Below, in pieces: positions 1 to 8,460 of a DNA stretch of 19,357 nucleotides (positions are counted from its first letter, which is position 1; every line of letters starts with the position of its first letter). A model generated the notes under the pieces. That model searched no databases, had not been told where the DNA came from, and saw only the letters and a program-made list of their open reading frames with translations. The position numbers and the translations under genes were made by a program. Source of the stretch: JANWKA01 sp035533815 (GTDB lineage Bacteria; Bacteroidota; Bacteroidia; Chitinophagales; Chitinophagaceae); the NCBI GenBank assembly GCA_035533815.1, contig DATLTB010000065.1, positions 1 to 19,357 on the forward strand, read 5' to 3'.

Positions 1-20
1 GGATTTTATATCTTTGGACA

Positions 21-95
21 GTAGCATGATATTGTTTTTTGATTGTACATGTAAGTTACTGATACTTAGTAACTTCATGAAACAAATCATGCTAC
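21..95. repeat. Nested inverted repeat (two-tier stem-loop)
   Basis: An outer pair of perfect 10-base arms, GTAGCATGAT (21-30) and ATCATGCTAC (86-95), encloses an inner pair of perfect 8-base arms, AAGTTACT (53-60) and AGTAACTT (68-75), with a 7-base loop. The surroundings are AT-rich, and positions 1-187 show no credible gene. It could be a terminator for a gene left of the window, the remnant of a small palindromic element, or a protein-binding site. The arms are seen directly; the function is not known. Confidence 0.5.
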
Positions 96-187
96 TTTTT
101 CTATTTATTTATCCACATTTTTATCTGCGAAAGTTGAGTTAGAATCATTATGTACAGGACAATGTAAACTGGCCATCCTATACAGCT

Positions 188-870
188 TTAACGGTGCCTG
201 GATATGGTATAGTCGAAGACTAGGCTTTGCGCTTTTTTAAAATCTGCTGACTGGTCATCAGTATTATCTATCATCGGATAACCTTTAGCTCTCATTTTTA
301 ACTCAGACTTAAACTCCAGATGACCGTTTAAATATTCTGAAAACATAAAGGATACCCGGGGGCACCCCTTCAATTTTCAGGTATAAATCCGGAATATTGA
401 AATAATGGTAATCAAGCAGATATTTCCCCGGCCTCATATTCAACAAAGGGTTATGGCTGATCATATTATTCCACAGGTATCGGTTTGGCGATCCTCCATA
501 ACGGAAAATATACAAACAAAACCCGAACCCTTTCAACCCGGTTCTTTTTTGCAATATCTTCCTTCCCGACATGACTCCATCCGGTAAAATTAATTCCCTG
601 AACTATTCAACAAAACATGGATAATCAATCAAGTTAACCGGATGATCAGACAAATAATGCCCATACCAGTATGGTAACAAACCCAGCCCTTTTTCCTTTT
701 CATCATGATGCGCGGGTAACAGTTCAAGATCCCGGTCTCTGATCTGAAAACCTTACATGAAGTAATTCCATTTTTTTAATATAATTTAACAACCCATTAA
801 ACCAGTTAAATTTTTGATTCTGGCTTTCCCAGTTTACGGGTATATACCTGATGATTTTCTTCCGGACACA
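188..870 (-). pseudogene. Broken unrecognised gene (two frameshifts, one stop)
   Basis: Reading the minus strand leftwards gives three coherent protein-like stretches that join end to end. About 870-748 contains NWFNGLLNYIKKMELLHV. About 750-360 contains LPYWYGHYLSDHP and, after an in-frame TAG at 603-605, MRPGKYLLDYHYFNIPDL. About 357-188 contains FMFSEYLNGHLEFKSEL and ends at a TAA. The first shift is repaired by removing one base from a TTTT run near 748-751. The second is repaired by removing one base from the C/G run near 354-364. I do not recognise the family. The 5' end is unclear because the reading runs into the start of the next gene. Homopolymer sequencing errors are an alternative, but they would not explain the TAG, and the large genes nearby are intact. 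Confidence 0.45.
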
Positions 871-875
871 TTGAT

Positions 876-883
876 TAATTTTG
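876..883 (+). promoter_or_regulatory. Bacteroidota -7 box, TAATTTTG
   Basis: TAATTTTG matches the TAnnTTTG consensus exactly and ends 6 bases before the ATG at 890, so the transcript would be leaderless or nearly so. The -33 element is weak: there is only a T-rich stretch near 855. The position also supports ATG 890 over the TTG at 881, which lies inside the box. Confidence 0.5.
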
Positions 884-889
884 CGGGCA

Positions 890-1723
890 ATGGCTGTAAT
901 TACCCTGACTTCTGACATAGGACTTAAAGATTATATTATCGGGGCCATCAAAGGCCAGCTGCATCAGTTATGCCCGGGTTCCTTGGTTGTCGACATATCC
1001 CACCAGGTGCCTCCATTCAATTTTCCTCAAGCAGTCTATCAGTGTAAAAGTGCATTTAGTTATTTCCCATCTGAAACCTGTCATTTTATCCTGATTAACC
1101 TTTTTGACCGCAAATCCCATCATTTCCTGCTTGCCCGGCAAAATGAACAGTATTATTTCTGTGCCGATAACGGATTGATTTCCATGATACTTGATGGGGT
1201 ACCTCAGCAGGTTGTTCAATTGGATGCTGAAAAGGGGGTAAAAAGGAATATTATTCAGGTGACCCAATTATTTGCAACCGCTGCATATCGCCTCAGACAG
1301 GGCGCGGATATGAATACTTTGGGTACTCCCCCGGAAAACATGTTGATCCGAACCAATATCTTGCCATCCCTCAGCAAGGACTGGATGGAGGGTCAAATCA
1401 TTTATATTGATCAATTTGAAAATGTAGTAGTAAACATCACCCGGGACCAATTTGAAGAGCAGCGGAAAGGCCGCGGATTCCGGATTTATGTGATGCGTGA
1501 TGAATATATTTCCAAAATCAGTGAGAGTTATTTTGATGAACCGGAAGGGGATAAACTGGCCTTGTTCAATGCGGCGGGATATCTGGAAATTGCCATAAAC
1601 AAAGGAAATGCAGCCGGTTTGTTTGGGCTGCATCAGATGGGAAGGGAGGAAACTAAGAAAGAAAGTTTTTTCCAGACCCGGCTACTTTATCAAACGATCC
1701 GAATAGAGTTTGAATTGGACTAA
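890..1723 (+). CDS. SAM hydroxide adenosyltransferase (DUF62 family)
   Basis: This 277-residue protein belongs to the S-adenosyl-L-methionine hydrolase/halogenase-like family. Known members split SAM into adenosine and methionine using an activated water held by an Asp-His-Arg set; halogenase relatives use chloride or fluoride. Visible landmarks are TSDIGLKDY (residues 7-15), DISH (35-38), PPFN (41-44), ADNG (92-95) and, in the C-terminal barrel, IDQFENVVVNI, a form of the family's ID-x-FGN-xxxN segment. The length is normal. There is no signal peptide, so it should be cytosolic. An upstream TTG at 881 is also open, but ATG 890 begins directly with the conserved strand. Ordinary hydrolase activity is far more likely than halogenation. 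Its physiological role is unclear across the phylum. Confidence 0.88.
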   Translation: MAVITLTSDIGLKDYIIGAIKGQLHQLCPGSLVVDISHQVPPFNFPQAVYQCKSAFSYFPSETCHFILINLFDRKSHHFLLARQNEQYYFCADNGLISMILDGVPQQVVQLDAEKGVKRNIIQVTQLFATAAYRLRQGADMNTLGTPPENMLIRTNILPSLSKDWMEGQIIYIDQFENVVVNITRDQFEEQRKGRGFRIYVMRDEYISKISESYFDEPEGDKLALFNAAGYLEIAINKGNAAGLFGLHQMGREETKKESFFQTRLLYQTIRIEFELD

Positions 1724-1805
1724 GTGGTTTGACTTAAATGGTCATTAATAGGATTATTGTGTAAAGTCAGGCTGCCAAAAGTTAGTTAAATCTGAAATAT
1801 ATATA

Positions 1806-1834
1806 TTTGACATTCATTATGTTTTATACTTTTG
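1806..1834 (+). promoter_or_regulatory. Bacteroidota promoter for the DUF2723 gene
   Basis: TTTG (1806-1809), a 17-base spacer, then TACTTTTG (1827-1834). Both elements and the spacing fit the Bacteroidota sigma-ABfr consensus. Transcription would start near 1840, about 15 bases before the ATG at 1855. Confidence 0.65.
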
Positions 1835-1854
1835 CCCATAATTAATACCCGCTT

Positions 1855-4800
1855 ATGAATTTCAAGAAGACCAATATAATTGCAGGCTGGATAATCTGTG
1901 CGATCGCTTGCCTGGTTTACCTGCTTACCCGGGAAGCTACAGTGAGTTTCTGGGATTGTGGTGAATTCATCCCTTGTGCGTACAAATTGCAAATATCACA
2001 TCCTCCCGGAGCTCCCCTGTTCATCCTGCTGGGGAGGATTTTCATTATCCTGCTTGGCGGAACCCCTAATACAGCTGCATTGAAAGTGAATACCTTATCC
2101 AGCTTGAGTAGCGGATTCACGATCCTGTTTCTTTTTTGGAGTATCACTCACCTGGCCAAAAAACTAATCGTCAAACCAGGTGAGGAAATAAATACTGAGA
2201 AGACGATCGCGATCATTGCTGCCGGGGCTGTGGGTGCACTGGCGCTGACCTTTTCGGATTCTTTCTGGTTTTCTGCTGTGGAGGGTATTGTTTGGGGGGT
2301 ATCTCCCCTGTTTATTGCCATGACTTTCTGGGCGATTTTAAAATGGGAAAATGAAGCAGATGAGCCTCATGCCGACCGGTGGATCGTATTCATTGCTTAC
2401 CTTATCGGATTGTCTATCGGGGTGCACCTGCTTAGCCTGCTCAGCATTCCGGCCATCGTGATGACCTATTATTTCAGAAGGTATAAGGTGTCCGTCAAGG
2501 GGACCTTAGTCGCCTTTTTGCTGGCTTGTCTGATCACCGTAGTGATACAAAACCTGATCATTCAGGATACTGTCAAGATTATTGGGGCATTTGACCTTGT
2601 TTTTGTCAATGGATTTGGGCTCCCTTTCAATTCTGGTTCCTGGACCTGTATTGTCCTGATCATTTTGATTATAGTATTGGGATTACGCTGGGCTAAAAAA
2701 CATGGCAAATATTTCCTGCACCTGGGTTTACTATGTCTCGCTTTTATCCTGATCGGGTATTCCACCTATTTCATCATACTTATCCGGGCCAATGCTCATC
2801 CCGCCATCAATATGCAGGATGTGAACAATCCCATCACCCTGGTATCTTATTTGGACCGTTCCCAGTATGGCACATGGCCTGTGCTATTTGGCCAGAATTT
2901 TAATTCTCAGGTAACCGGTACCGTGAACGAAGGGAACGTATATAAAAAGGATGAAAAGGATAATAAGTATGATGTGGTTGGCCAGAAATATGAATTACAA
3001 TATCTCCCTTCGGATCTTCACCTTTTCCCCAGGGTCTGGGATAATGACAATTCCCAGGGGCATGTGGATTATTATAAAAGCTACCTGAATCTGGGGCCTT
3101 CGGATACGCCGACATTCGGGGATAATATGAAATTCTTTTTAGGCTACCAGCTTAATTGGATGTATCTGCGTTATTTTCTCTGGAATTTCTCAGGACGGCA
3201 GAATGATCTGCAGGGATTGGGGAATGTCAGGGACGGCAACTGGATCACGGGGATACCTTTTTTGGACAATTTGCGGCTGGGTGATCAGAGCAAAATGCCG
3301 GTCAGCCTGAAAGATAATAAAGCCCATAACCGGCTTTTCATGCTTCCATTGCTACTAGGCCTGCTGGGTTTGTTTTTTCAGTTTGAACGGGACCGGCGGC
3401 ATGCCCTGGTGGTTTTTTTACTTTTCTTCTTCACCGGTATTGCCATTATTCTTTATCTCAATCAGGCTGGACCGCAGCCCAGGGAAAGGGATTATTCCTA
3501 TGTGGGCTCCTTTTATGCCTTTGCCATCTGGATCGGGCTTGGGGTGCTTTTCATTTATGATTCACTTAAAAAGAAACTATCCGGCAAAACTGCTGCTATT
3601 ACTGCGGGGCTCATTTGTCTGTTGGCGGTGCCGGTTTTAATGGCTTCCCAGGAATGGAATGACCATGATCGTCATCAAAAAACACTGGCCCGGGATACTG
3701 GTGCTGATTACCTGGAATCCTGTGCCAAGAATGCCATCCTGTTCACCATGGGTGACAATGATACATATCCCCTCTGGTATGCCCAGGAAGTGGAAGGAAT
3801 CCGACCCGATATCCGGATCATCAATACCAGCCTGCTTGGCACTGATTGGTATATGGACGAACTCCGCCAGAAAATCAATCAAAGCGATCCGGTACCCTGT
3901 GACTGGAGCCCGGAAAAATATCAGGGATCAACCAGGGACTATGTATATTATTACCCTGGTGTGGTACCGAAGGATAAATTTTTCAACATCAATGATGTGA
4001 TGAATTTTGTGGGGAATGATGACCCCAAAAGCAAGATACAGGCAGGGGATCAGATGTTAAATTATATGCCCACCCAGAACATGTATATCCCGGTAGATAA
4101 AGCCGAAGTCCTGGAAAATGGCACCGTACCTCTTGCTGATTCAGCCAAAGTGGTATCCGAAGTGCCTTTTACCTGGAAAAAGAATGTGTATGAAAAAAAT
4201 GATCTTTTGGAACTGGAAATCATTGCTTCCAATCATTGGAAGCGCCCGATTTATTTTACAGGATCTCCAATTGCCATGGGGCTGACTGATTATCTGGAAA
4301 CAGATGGACTTTCCTACCGCCTGGTCCCTTATAAGGATCCCGTCAATTCAGCCATGCCTGGCCTGGGAACGGTGAATACCACGCTGATGTACCATAATCT
4401 GTTGACTAAATTCAGGTTTGGGGGAGCCCAGCGGCCTGGCACTTATTTCGATGAACCCAACCGCCGGGAATTGCTGATTATCCGGTCTGCTTTTGCCAAA
4501 CTGGGGATTGCCCTTGCAGCAGAAGGAAAAAAGGATAGTGCGCTCCATGCGCTCAATTATTGCGACAGCAACATGCTGCAGCAGGATTTTCCATATGGTA
4601 TGGTCTCTTCCAATAATGCGCATGATTTCACGTCAGTGCAGATTGTCTATGGCTATTACCTTGCTGGGGATACTGCGAAGGCAGAGCAGATTGCCGGGCA
4701 GGTGATACAGGATTGCCAGCAGCAGATTGATTACTTTCAGTCATTGTCCCCTGATGACCAATCTTCCGACTTGCAGCAGGATGAGCAGACTTCCCAGTAT

Positions 4801-4923
4801 CTGATTCAGCAGATGCAACAGATGCAAAGTCAGTTTAGCAAGACCAGTCAGGCCAGTGAATTGTTGAAAAGCATGGATACCAGCCTACCTGCAATGGATA
4901 CCGGAAAAGTACGTGCCAAATAA
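1855..4923 (+). CDS. DUF2723 (GT117-type) membrane glycosyltransferase
   Basis: This 1022-residue integral membrane protein has the hallmark DUF2723 N-terminus: a first membrane helix, then FWDCGEFIPCAYKLQ and HPPGAPLF within the first 60 residues. About ten more hydrophobic segments run to about residue 600. A soluble C-terminal half follows, with GDNDTYPLWYAQEVEG near residue 635. The last 150 residues look helical, TPR-like and Gln-rich (QQMQQMQSQ). The family has a GT-C fold. The human relative TMEM260 is a protein O-mannosyltransferase, and CAZy places the family in GT117. The bacterial role is inferred to be lipid-linked sugar transfer onto exported proteins, with the active site outside the inner membrane. 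It has its own promoter and a downstream hairpin, so it looks monocistronic. The reading frame is intact. Confidence 0.88.
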   Translation: MNFKKTNIIAGWIICAIACLVYLLTREATVSFWDCGEFIPCAYKLQISHPPGAPLFILLGRIFIILLGGTPNTAALKVNTLSSLSSGFTILFLFWSITHLAKKLIVKPGEEINTEKTIAIIAAGAVGALALTFSDSFWFSAVEGIVWGVSPLFIAMTFWAILKWENEADEPHADRWIVFIAYLIGLSIGVHLLSLLSIPAIVMTYYFRRYKVSVKGTLVAFLLACLITVVIQNLIIQDTVKIIGAFDLVFVNGFGLPFNSGSWTCIVLIILIIVLGLRWAKKHGKYFLHLGLLCLAFILIGYSTYFIILIRANAHPAINMQDVNNPITLVSYLDRSQYGTWPVLFGQNFNSQVTGTVNEGNVYKKDEKDNKYDVVGQKYELQYLPSDLHLFPRVWDNDNSQGHVDYYKSYLNLGPSDTPTFGDNMKFFLGYQLNWMYLRYFLWNFSGRQNDLQGLGNVRDGNWITGIPFLDNLRLGDQSKMPVSLKDNKAHNRLFMLPLLLGLLGLFFQFERDRRHALVVFLLFFFTGIAIILYLNQAGPQPRERDYSYVGSFYAFAIWIGLGVLFIYDSLKKKLSGKTAAITAGLICLLAVPVLMASQEWNDHDRHQKTLARDTGADYLESCAKNAILFTMGDNDTYPLWYAQEVEGIRPDIRIINTSLLGTDWYMDELRQKINQSDPVPCDWSPEKYQGSTRDYVYYYPGVVPKDKFFNINDVMNFVGNDDPKSKIQAGDQMLNYMPTQNMYIPVDKAEVLENGTVPLADSAKVVSEVPFTWKKNVYEKNDLLELEIIASNHWKRPIYFTGSPIAMGLTDYLETDGLSYRLVPYKDPVNSAMPGLGTVNTTLMYHNLLTKFRFGGAQRPGTYFDEPNRRELLIIRSAFAKLGIALAAEGKKDSALHALNYCDSNMLQQDFPYGMVSSNNAHDFTSVQIVYGYYLAGDTAKAEQIAGQVIQDCQQQIDYFQSLSPDDQSSDLQQDEQTSQYLIQQMQQMQSQFSKTSQASELLKSMDTSLPAMDTGKVRAK

Positions 4924-4926
4924 ATA

Positions 4927-4955
4927 GCAAGAGGCCTCCCGAAGAGGCCTCTTGC
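4927..4955. terminator. Strong hairpin between convergent genes
   Basis: Perfect 12-base arms GCAAGAGGCCTC (4927-4938) and GAGGCCTCTTGC (4944-4955) surround a 5-base loop, starting 3 bases after the DUF2723 stop codon. There is no T-run on the plus strand. On the minus strand the stem is followed by TATTTATTT, so it can end transcription of the facing DUF6520 gene and probably works in both directions. Confidence 0.75.
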
Positions 4956-5021
4956 ACCAGATTACCCGGAGATATTACCCGCAATTCCGCAACACAGCGT
5001 GCTGGACTTCAGGCTTTACTT

Positions 5022-5303
5022 TTACTGATCCAGGTTCTGATAATCCCCCTGCACCTCACTGGAAGGAATGATCCTGCCATGGATCGGATCGTTGTTTGTG
5101 AACTGTGCGGTACAGATATTCTGGGAAAGGTTACAATTGTAATCCACCCCTTCGGTCTGACCTGTGACATTCACCCACTGGCTGGTGGACTGATCCCAGG
5201 CAAAGGTTTCCGGAGGCGTAGCTGCATTCACCCTGGATGCAACAGCTGCGCCTATTCCGAAAAAAACTGCCAGAACAGTTAATGGCATTTTGATTCTTTT
5301 CAT
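5022..5303 (-). CDS. DUF6520 family small exported protein
   Basis: This 93-residue protein starts MKRIKMPLTVLAVFFGIGAA and continues to an Ala-x-Ala-like cleavage region near VNAA (about residues 25-28), a typical secretion signal. The mature part is short and polar, with FAWDQSTSQWVNVTGQ followed by two cysteines seven residues apart (CNLSQNIC), which could form a disulfide after export. This layout is the DUF6520 family, common in Chitinophagaceae-like genomes; its function is unknown. The gene faces the DUF2723 gene and shares the hairpin at 4927-4955. Two different direct repeats lie upstream and may be regulatory. Confidence 0.75.
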   Translation of the reverse strand: MKRIKMPLTVLAVFFGIGAAVASRVNAATPPETFAWDQSTSQWVNVTGQTEGVDYNCNLSQNICTAQFTNNDPIHGRIIPSSEVQGDYQNLDQ

Positions 5304-5612
5304 AACGATTGGTTACTTTTGTCGGCTCAAAAAATAACCTGAAAAAACGATGAAAAAATAACCTACTCTTTTCTACAGGTTTTCGGTTACCCCTGTCGGT
5401 TCTGCGCGCGAACTCAATATCATTAAAGCTGCTGAAATAGCTTATTAAAAAACTATTTGAAAATTTACCGCCCTTCGTTGTTTCGGATCGAAGGCCATGC
5501 TTAAGGAATGATTAGGACGGTATTTTGTTTTGATGTAAGGATGTAAATATCGGAATGATCATTCCTTTTTATTTCCTTTTGCGGGAGCATTTATTTCTTT
5601 CGGGGGATTATC
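5304..5612. promoter_or_regulatory. Intergenic region with direct repeats upstream of the DUF6520 gene
   Basis: AAAAAATAACCT occurs twice exactly (5329-5340 and 5353-5364), 24 bases apart. An imperfect 18-base repeat, GGTTACTTTTGTCGGCTC (5311-5328) and GGTTACCCCTGTCGGTTC (5385-5402), agrees at 14 positions and brackets the first pair. On the minus strand a near -7 box (TATTTTTTG, one base longer than TAnnTTTG) lies at 5328-5336. Nothing gene-like is seen from 5405 to 5612. Regulator-binding sites are an inference. Confidence 0.4.
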
Positions 5613-6593
5613 TCAGGGTTTTTTACGGAAATAACTGGGGGCGTATCCAAACCTCCTGCGGAAGGCAATACTGAAATTGGATAAACTTTTATACCCTGTA
5701 CTAAAGGCGATCTCTCCGATGGACTGATCCGTATCCTGCAATAACTGGAGGGCTTTTTTCATTCTTTCCTCCCGGAACTCGCCATATAATGTCGTACCGA
5801 AAACCTGTTTAAAGCCTTTTTTTAACTTGTAATCATTGATCCCCACCTTCCGGGATAGTTCCTTGATGGTCAGGGGTTCTTCCATTCCCTGCATCAGCAG
5901 TTCACGGGCCTGCCGGATCTGTTCCACTTCATAGGGCCTGAGATTCAAGGCTGGGGCCGGTGCCGGAAAATTATATTGCTCCAGTGCCCGGATCAGCAAT
6001 TCCTTGACCTTGGATTCCAGGAATAAAGTTTTCATCGGGCCTTCCAGTCTGCACTGAAGCACCGAACGGATAATAGCCAGCATGTCCCCTGTGGCTGGGT
6101 TGGCCTGAGGACAGATCTGTGCGGCTACCTGATGGTCAATTTTCTCCAGGAAAGCGGAAAGCAAAGGAAAATGGGGAGATAAGCGATGCAGGAAATCCAA
6201 TGAATAATGCACATCAAAAGTACAATATCTCCGGTTGGAAAAGCTTACCCTGTTTTCCGTGAAAGGGATATAGGTGATATTATAATGATATTTTTTCATG
6301 GATACCTCCCCTATTCCGGACAAGTTGTAAAATTCGTCGCTGTGCATGCAGAACTGCAATTCCACCAGGGCATATTCTGACCTTGCCTTAAAGGCAGCAC
6401 GCTCCTTCAGCAGGTAATTGCTGTAGTGAATTTGGAAATCGCTCCCTTCCAGTTCCTGGAAAAGCATACTGCCAAATGATCCTATGGCAGCATAGGATCT
6501 GGATCCCGGGACCAGGAATTTCTGGTGGATTGGAAGGCAATAGGGGGAATAAAGGATCTCTCTGTTTTCATCAGATAGTAACTCGAATGCCAT
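5613..6593 (-). CDS. AraC-family regulator, PchR-like
   Basis: This 326-residue regulator has an N-terminal sensing region (about residues 1-215) and a C-terminal double helix-turn-helix (about 225-325). The latter contains LTIKELSRKVGINDYKLKKG, the FKQVFGTTLY turn, and the second-helix signature GEIAFSTGYKSLSNFSIAFR ending FGYAPSYFRK. The LKKGFKQVFGTT form is the one seen in PchR/YbtA-type siderophore regulators, which respond to the iron-siderophore complex. It is transcribed divergently from the acyltransferase/monooxygenase genes across 163 bases, the usual arrangement for a local activator. The ATG at 6593 is the obvious start. Control of the neighbouring operon is inferred from this arrangement. 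Confidence 0.85.
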   Translation of the reverse strand: MAFELLSDENREILYSPYCLPIHQKFLVPGSRSYAAIGSFGSMLFQELEGSDFQIHYSNYLLKERAAFKARSEYALVELQFCMHSDEFYNLSGIGEVSMKKYHYNITYIPFTENRVSFSNRRYCTFDVHYSLDFLHRLSPHFPLLSAFLEKIDHQVAAQICPQANPATGDMLAIIRSVLQCRLEGPMKTLFLESKVKELLIRALEQYNFPAPAPALNLRPYEVEQIRQARELLMQGMEEPLTIKELSRKVGINDYKLKKGFKQVFGTTLYGEFREERMKKALQLLQDTDQSIGEIAFSTGYKSLSNFSIAFRRRFGYAPSYFRKKP

Positions 6594-6756
6594 ATTTTAT
6601 CCGTCTTTCATAAATAATAATCCCTGAATAGTAAAAGGAAGCATTGAGAAGACTGGAACTTCACCGCGCAGATATACCATTTCATACAGGGTTTTCAGGC
6701 TTGAAAATACAAAATCCCCGGAAAATTACCATAGAGGTGGCATCATTTCCTATCTT
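6594..6756. promoter_or_regulatory. Divergent control region between regulator and siderophore-type operon
   Basis: These 163 bases must carry the start signals for both directions. I see no exact TAnnTTTG box on either strand. The absence of a consensus promoter would suit an activator-dependent operon. AT-rich TTTCATAAATAATAATCC (6607-6624) is only loosely like an iron-box core. Confidence 0.35.
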
Positions 6757-7377
6757 ATGTTCACTATTTTTCAGGGCACACCCTGCAAGCCTGCCAGACC
6801 CTTCCGGTTCCCCTTATTTCAGGGGAAGCATGTATTTACCCTTAGATCACTGGCCATTCCGGATGATATGCACTTAATTCACCGTTGGACACAGCTGGAA
6901 TATGCACGCAGGTTCTGGCAGATGGATATGCCGGTAGATACCCTGTGCCAATGGTATTTCCAAATGATATCCAGGCTGGATGCCCACCCTTATCTTGGAC
7001 TGCTGGACGGTAAACCCGTTTGCCAGTTGGATGTTTACCGGGCATTCGGTGAAGAAATTTCCCTCCACTATCCGGCCGGTACCGGAGATTATGGCATTCA
7101 CCTGTTGATGTGCCCTAACCGGAAAAATTATCCCGACCTGACTGTTCAGGTGCTCCGCGCAGCCCTGAAATATCTTTTTTCATTCTCTGAGGTGGAAAAT
7201 GTGATCGGTGAGCCGGATATCCAAAACCGGGCAGCCAACCTGGTTATCCGTCGGGCCGGATTCCAGTTAGTTCAACAGGTCAGGCTATCAGATAAACAGG
7301 CCAATTTATTCCTGCTCCGCCGGAGTCATTATCTGGAAACCTGCACCGTCTCTCATGAATTAACCGGTAAACCATGA
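6757..7377 (+). CDS. IucB/AlcB-type GNAT acyltransferase (N-hydroxylysine acyl transfer)
   Basis: This 206-residue GNAT protein matches the siderophore acyltransferase group (IucB, AlcB, RhbD, MbtK). The landmarks are IHRWTQLEYARRFWQM (about residues 40-56), LDVYRAFGEEISLHY, GDYGIHLLM (the core beta-alpha motif) and the family's diagnostic GEPDIQNRAANLVIRRAGF near residues 150-170. Members move an acetyl, succinyl or fatty acyl group from CoA to the hydroxylated side-chain amine of lysine or a related diamine, giving a hydroxamate. The acyl donor cannot be told from the sequence. The stop codon overlaps the next start (ATGA at 7374-7377), which suggests translational coupling. ATG 6757 is the first ATG in frame, and the conserved domain begins about 25 residues later. 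Confidence 0.85.
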   Translation: MFTIFQGTPCKPARPFRFPLFQGKHVFTLRSLAIPDDMHLIHRWTQLEYARRFWQMDMPVDTLCQWYFQMISRLDAHPYLGLLDGKPVCQLDVYRAFGEEISLHYPAGTGDYGIHLLMCPNRKNYPDLTVQVLRAALKYLFSFSEVENVIGEPDIQNRAANLVIRRAGFQLVQQVRLSDKQANLFLLRRSHYLETCTVSHELTGKP

Positions 7378-8408
7378 GAATCAGAGAAATAGATCTGGCC
7401 AGGGGAATGACCGTTTTTATCATGGCTCCTGTGCATGCCGTTCTTATTTATAGCACAGTTGCCGTACACCATTCTCTGCTGGGAATCGTTCTTGCCTTTT
7501 TAGCGGAAGGACCCGGAGCCCCGCTTTTCATGTGGCTGATGGGGTTGTCCTATGGGTTATTTTCCAAACCTGGGTCGACCCTAGCCCTAACCCGAGCCCT
7601 AAAACTGCTGGGGCTGGCTTACCTGCTCAATATCCTGAAATTCCTGATTCCCCTGTCCTTAGGATTCATCCCATCCAAATTGCTGACCGATTATGGGATT
7701 TCCGGAGGCCCAAGGGCTTACTTGCAATTATTTGGTCTGGGAGATATCCTGCAGCTGGCAGCCATTTCAATCATCATCCTTTACCTGATCCGGCAATTAC
7801 CCCATTTCCGGATTTGGGCTGCCCTGCTGGCCGCCGGGGTAACCCTGGCAGCACCCCTTCTCTGGAGGCCCGATTCTCCTTCATTGATCGGATACCCGGG
7901 CAACCTGCTCTGGGGTATGGGTCCGACCGAATTCTTTCCGGTATTTCCATGGTTGGCCTTTCCCCTGATCGGGCTGGCTTGCAGCGAATGGCTGGCAGTC
8001 AAAAAACCCATTTTCAGCCCTTTCCTGCTTTGCGGAGCCTTGCTGTTGGTCTTGGGAATCGGACTGAAACAGGTTCCTTTCCTGGCCGCATCTCCGGATT
8101 TTTACCGGATGGGCCCTGCCGACACCCTGATCCATTCCGGTATCGTGCTGGTCTGGCTATATCTCTGCCATTGGTGTATTGTCATTGTGCCGGCTAACCG
8201 GATATTCCAAGGTGTCTTTTATCTGAGCAGGCATATTACCCAGATCTATATTATCCAGTGGATTCTGGTTTTCTGGATGCTGGGGATTATCGGATATGAC
8301 AGGCTCGGCATGACCAGTTCCCTGGTATGTGTGGTATTGATCAATATACCGGTATTTGGAATCAGTATGGCTGTGGACAGGATCAGATCTGGATGGCTTA
8401 CTCCCTGA
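7374..8408 (+). CDS. Multispanning acyltransferase, HGSNAT/DUF1624-like
   Basis: This 344-residue membrane protein has about ten hydrophobic segments. It opens REIDLARGMTVFIMAPVHAV (residues 4-23) and has GAPLFMWLMGLSYGLF near residues 48-63. Both are typical of the heparan-alpha-glucosaminide N-acetyltransferase catalytic domain, in which an arginine- and histidine-containing first helix handles acetyl transfer across the membrane. Bacterial members acylate sugars or other small molecules at the inner membrane; the substrate here is unknown. The start overlaps the GNAT stop by four bases, and the monooxygenase begins 52 bases downstream, so it is almost certainly co-expressed with the hydroxamate genes. 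It could modify or help move the siderophore intermediate. Family assignment is fairly sure, role uncertain. Confidence 0.7.
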   Translation: MRIREIDLARGMTVFIMAPVHAVLIYSTVAVHHSLLGIVLAFLAEGPGAPLFMWLMGLSYGLFSKPGSTLALTRALKLLGLAYLLNILKFLIPLSLGFIPSKLLTDYGISGGPRAYLQLFGLGDILQLAAISIIILYLIRQLPHFRIWAALLAAGVTLAAPLLWRPDSPSLIGYPGNLLWGMGPTEFFPVFPWLAFPLIGLACSEWLAVKKPIFSPFLLCGALLLVLGIGLKQVPFLAASPDFYRMGPADTLIHSGIVLVWLYLCHWCIVIVPANRIFQGVFYLSRHITQIYIIQWILVFWMLGIIGYDRLGMTSSLVCVVLINIPVFGISMAVDRIRSGWLTP

Positions 8409-8460
8409 TCATGATTGGTCATCCCATTTCCATCCATATCCATTGAACAAAATAAATTGA

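Noticed and set aside
881..889. TTG start for the SAM hydrolase
   Set aside because: The TTG lies inside the -7 box and adds three residues not typical of the family. ATG 890 leads straight into the conserved first strand.
6600..6640. Fur box between the AraC gene and the siderophore-type operon
   Set aside because: Only a loose AATAATAAT core is present, without the paired GATAATGATAATCATTATC symmetry.
7532..8197. 221-codon plus-strand ORF inside the membrane acyltransferase
   Set aside because: It is in an alternative frame of a clearly conserved membrane protein, and its composition is rich in Pro, Arg and Gly without any family resemblance.
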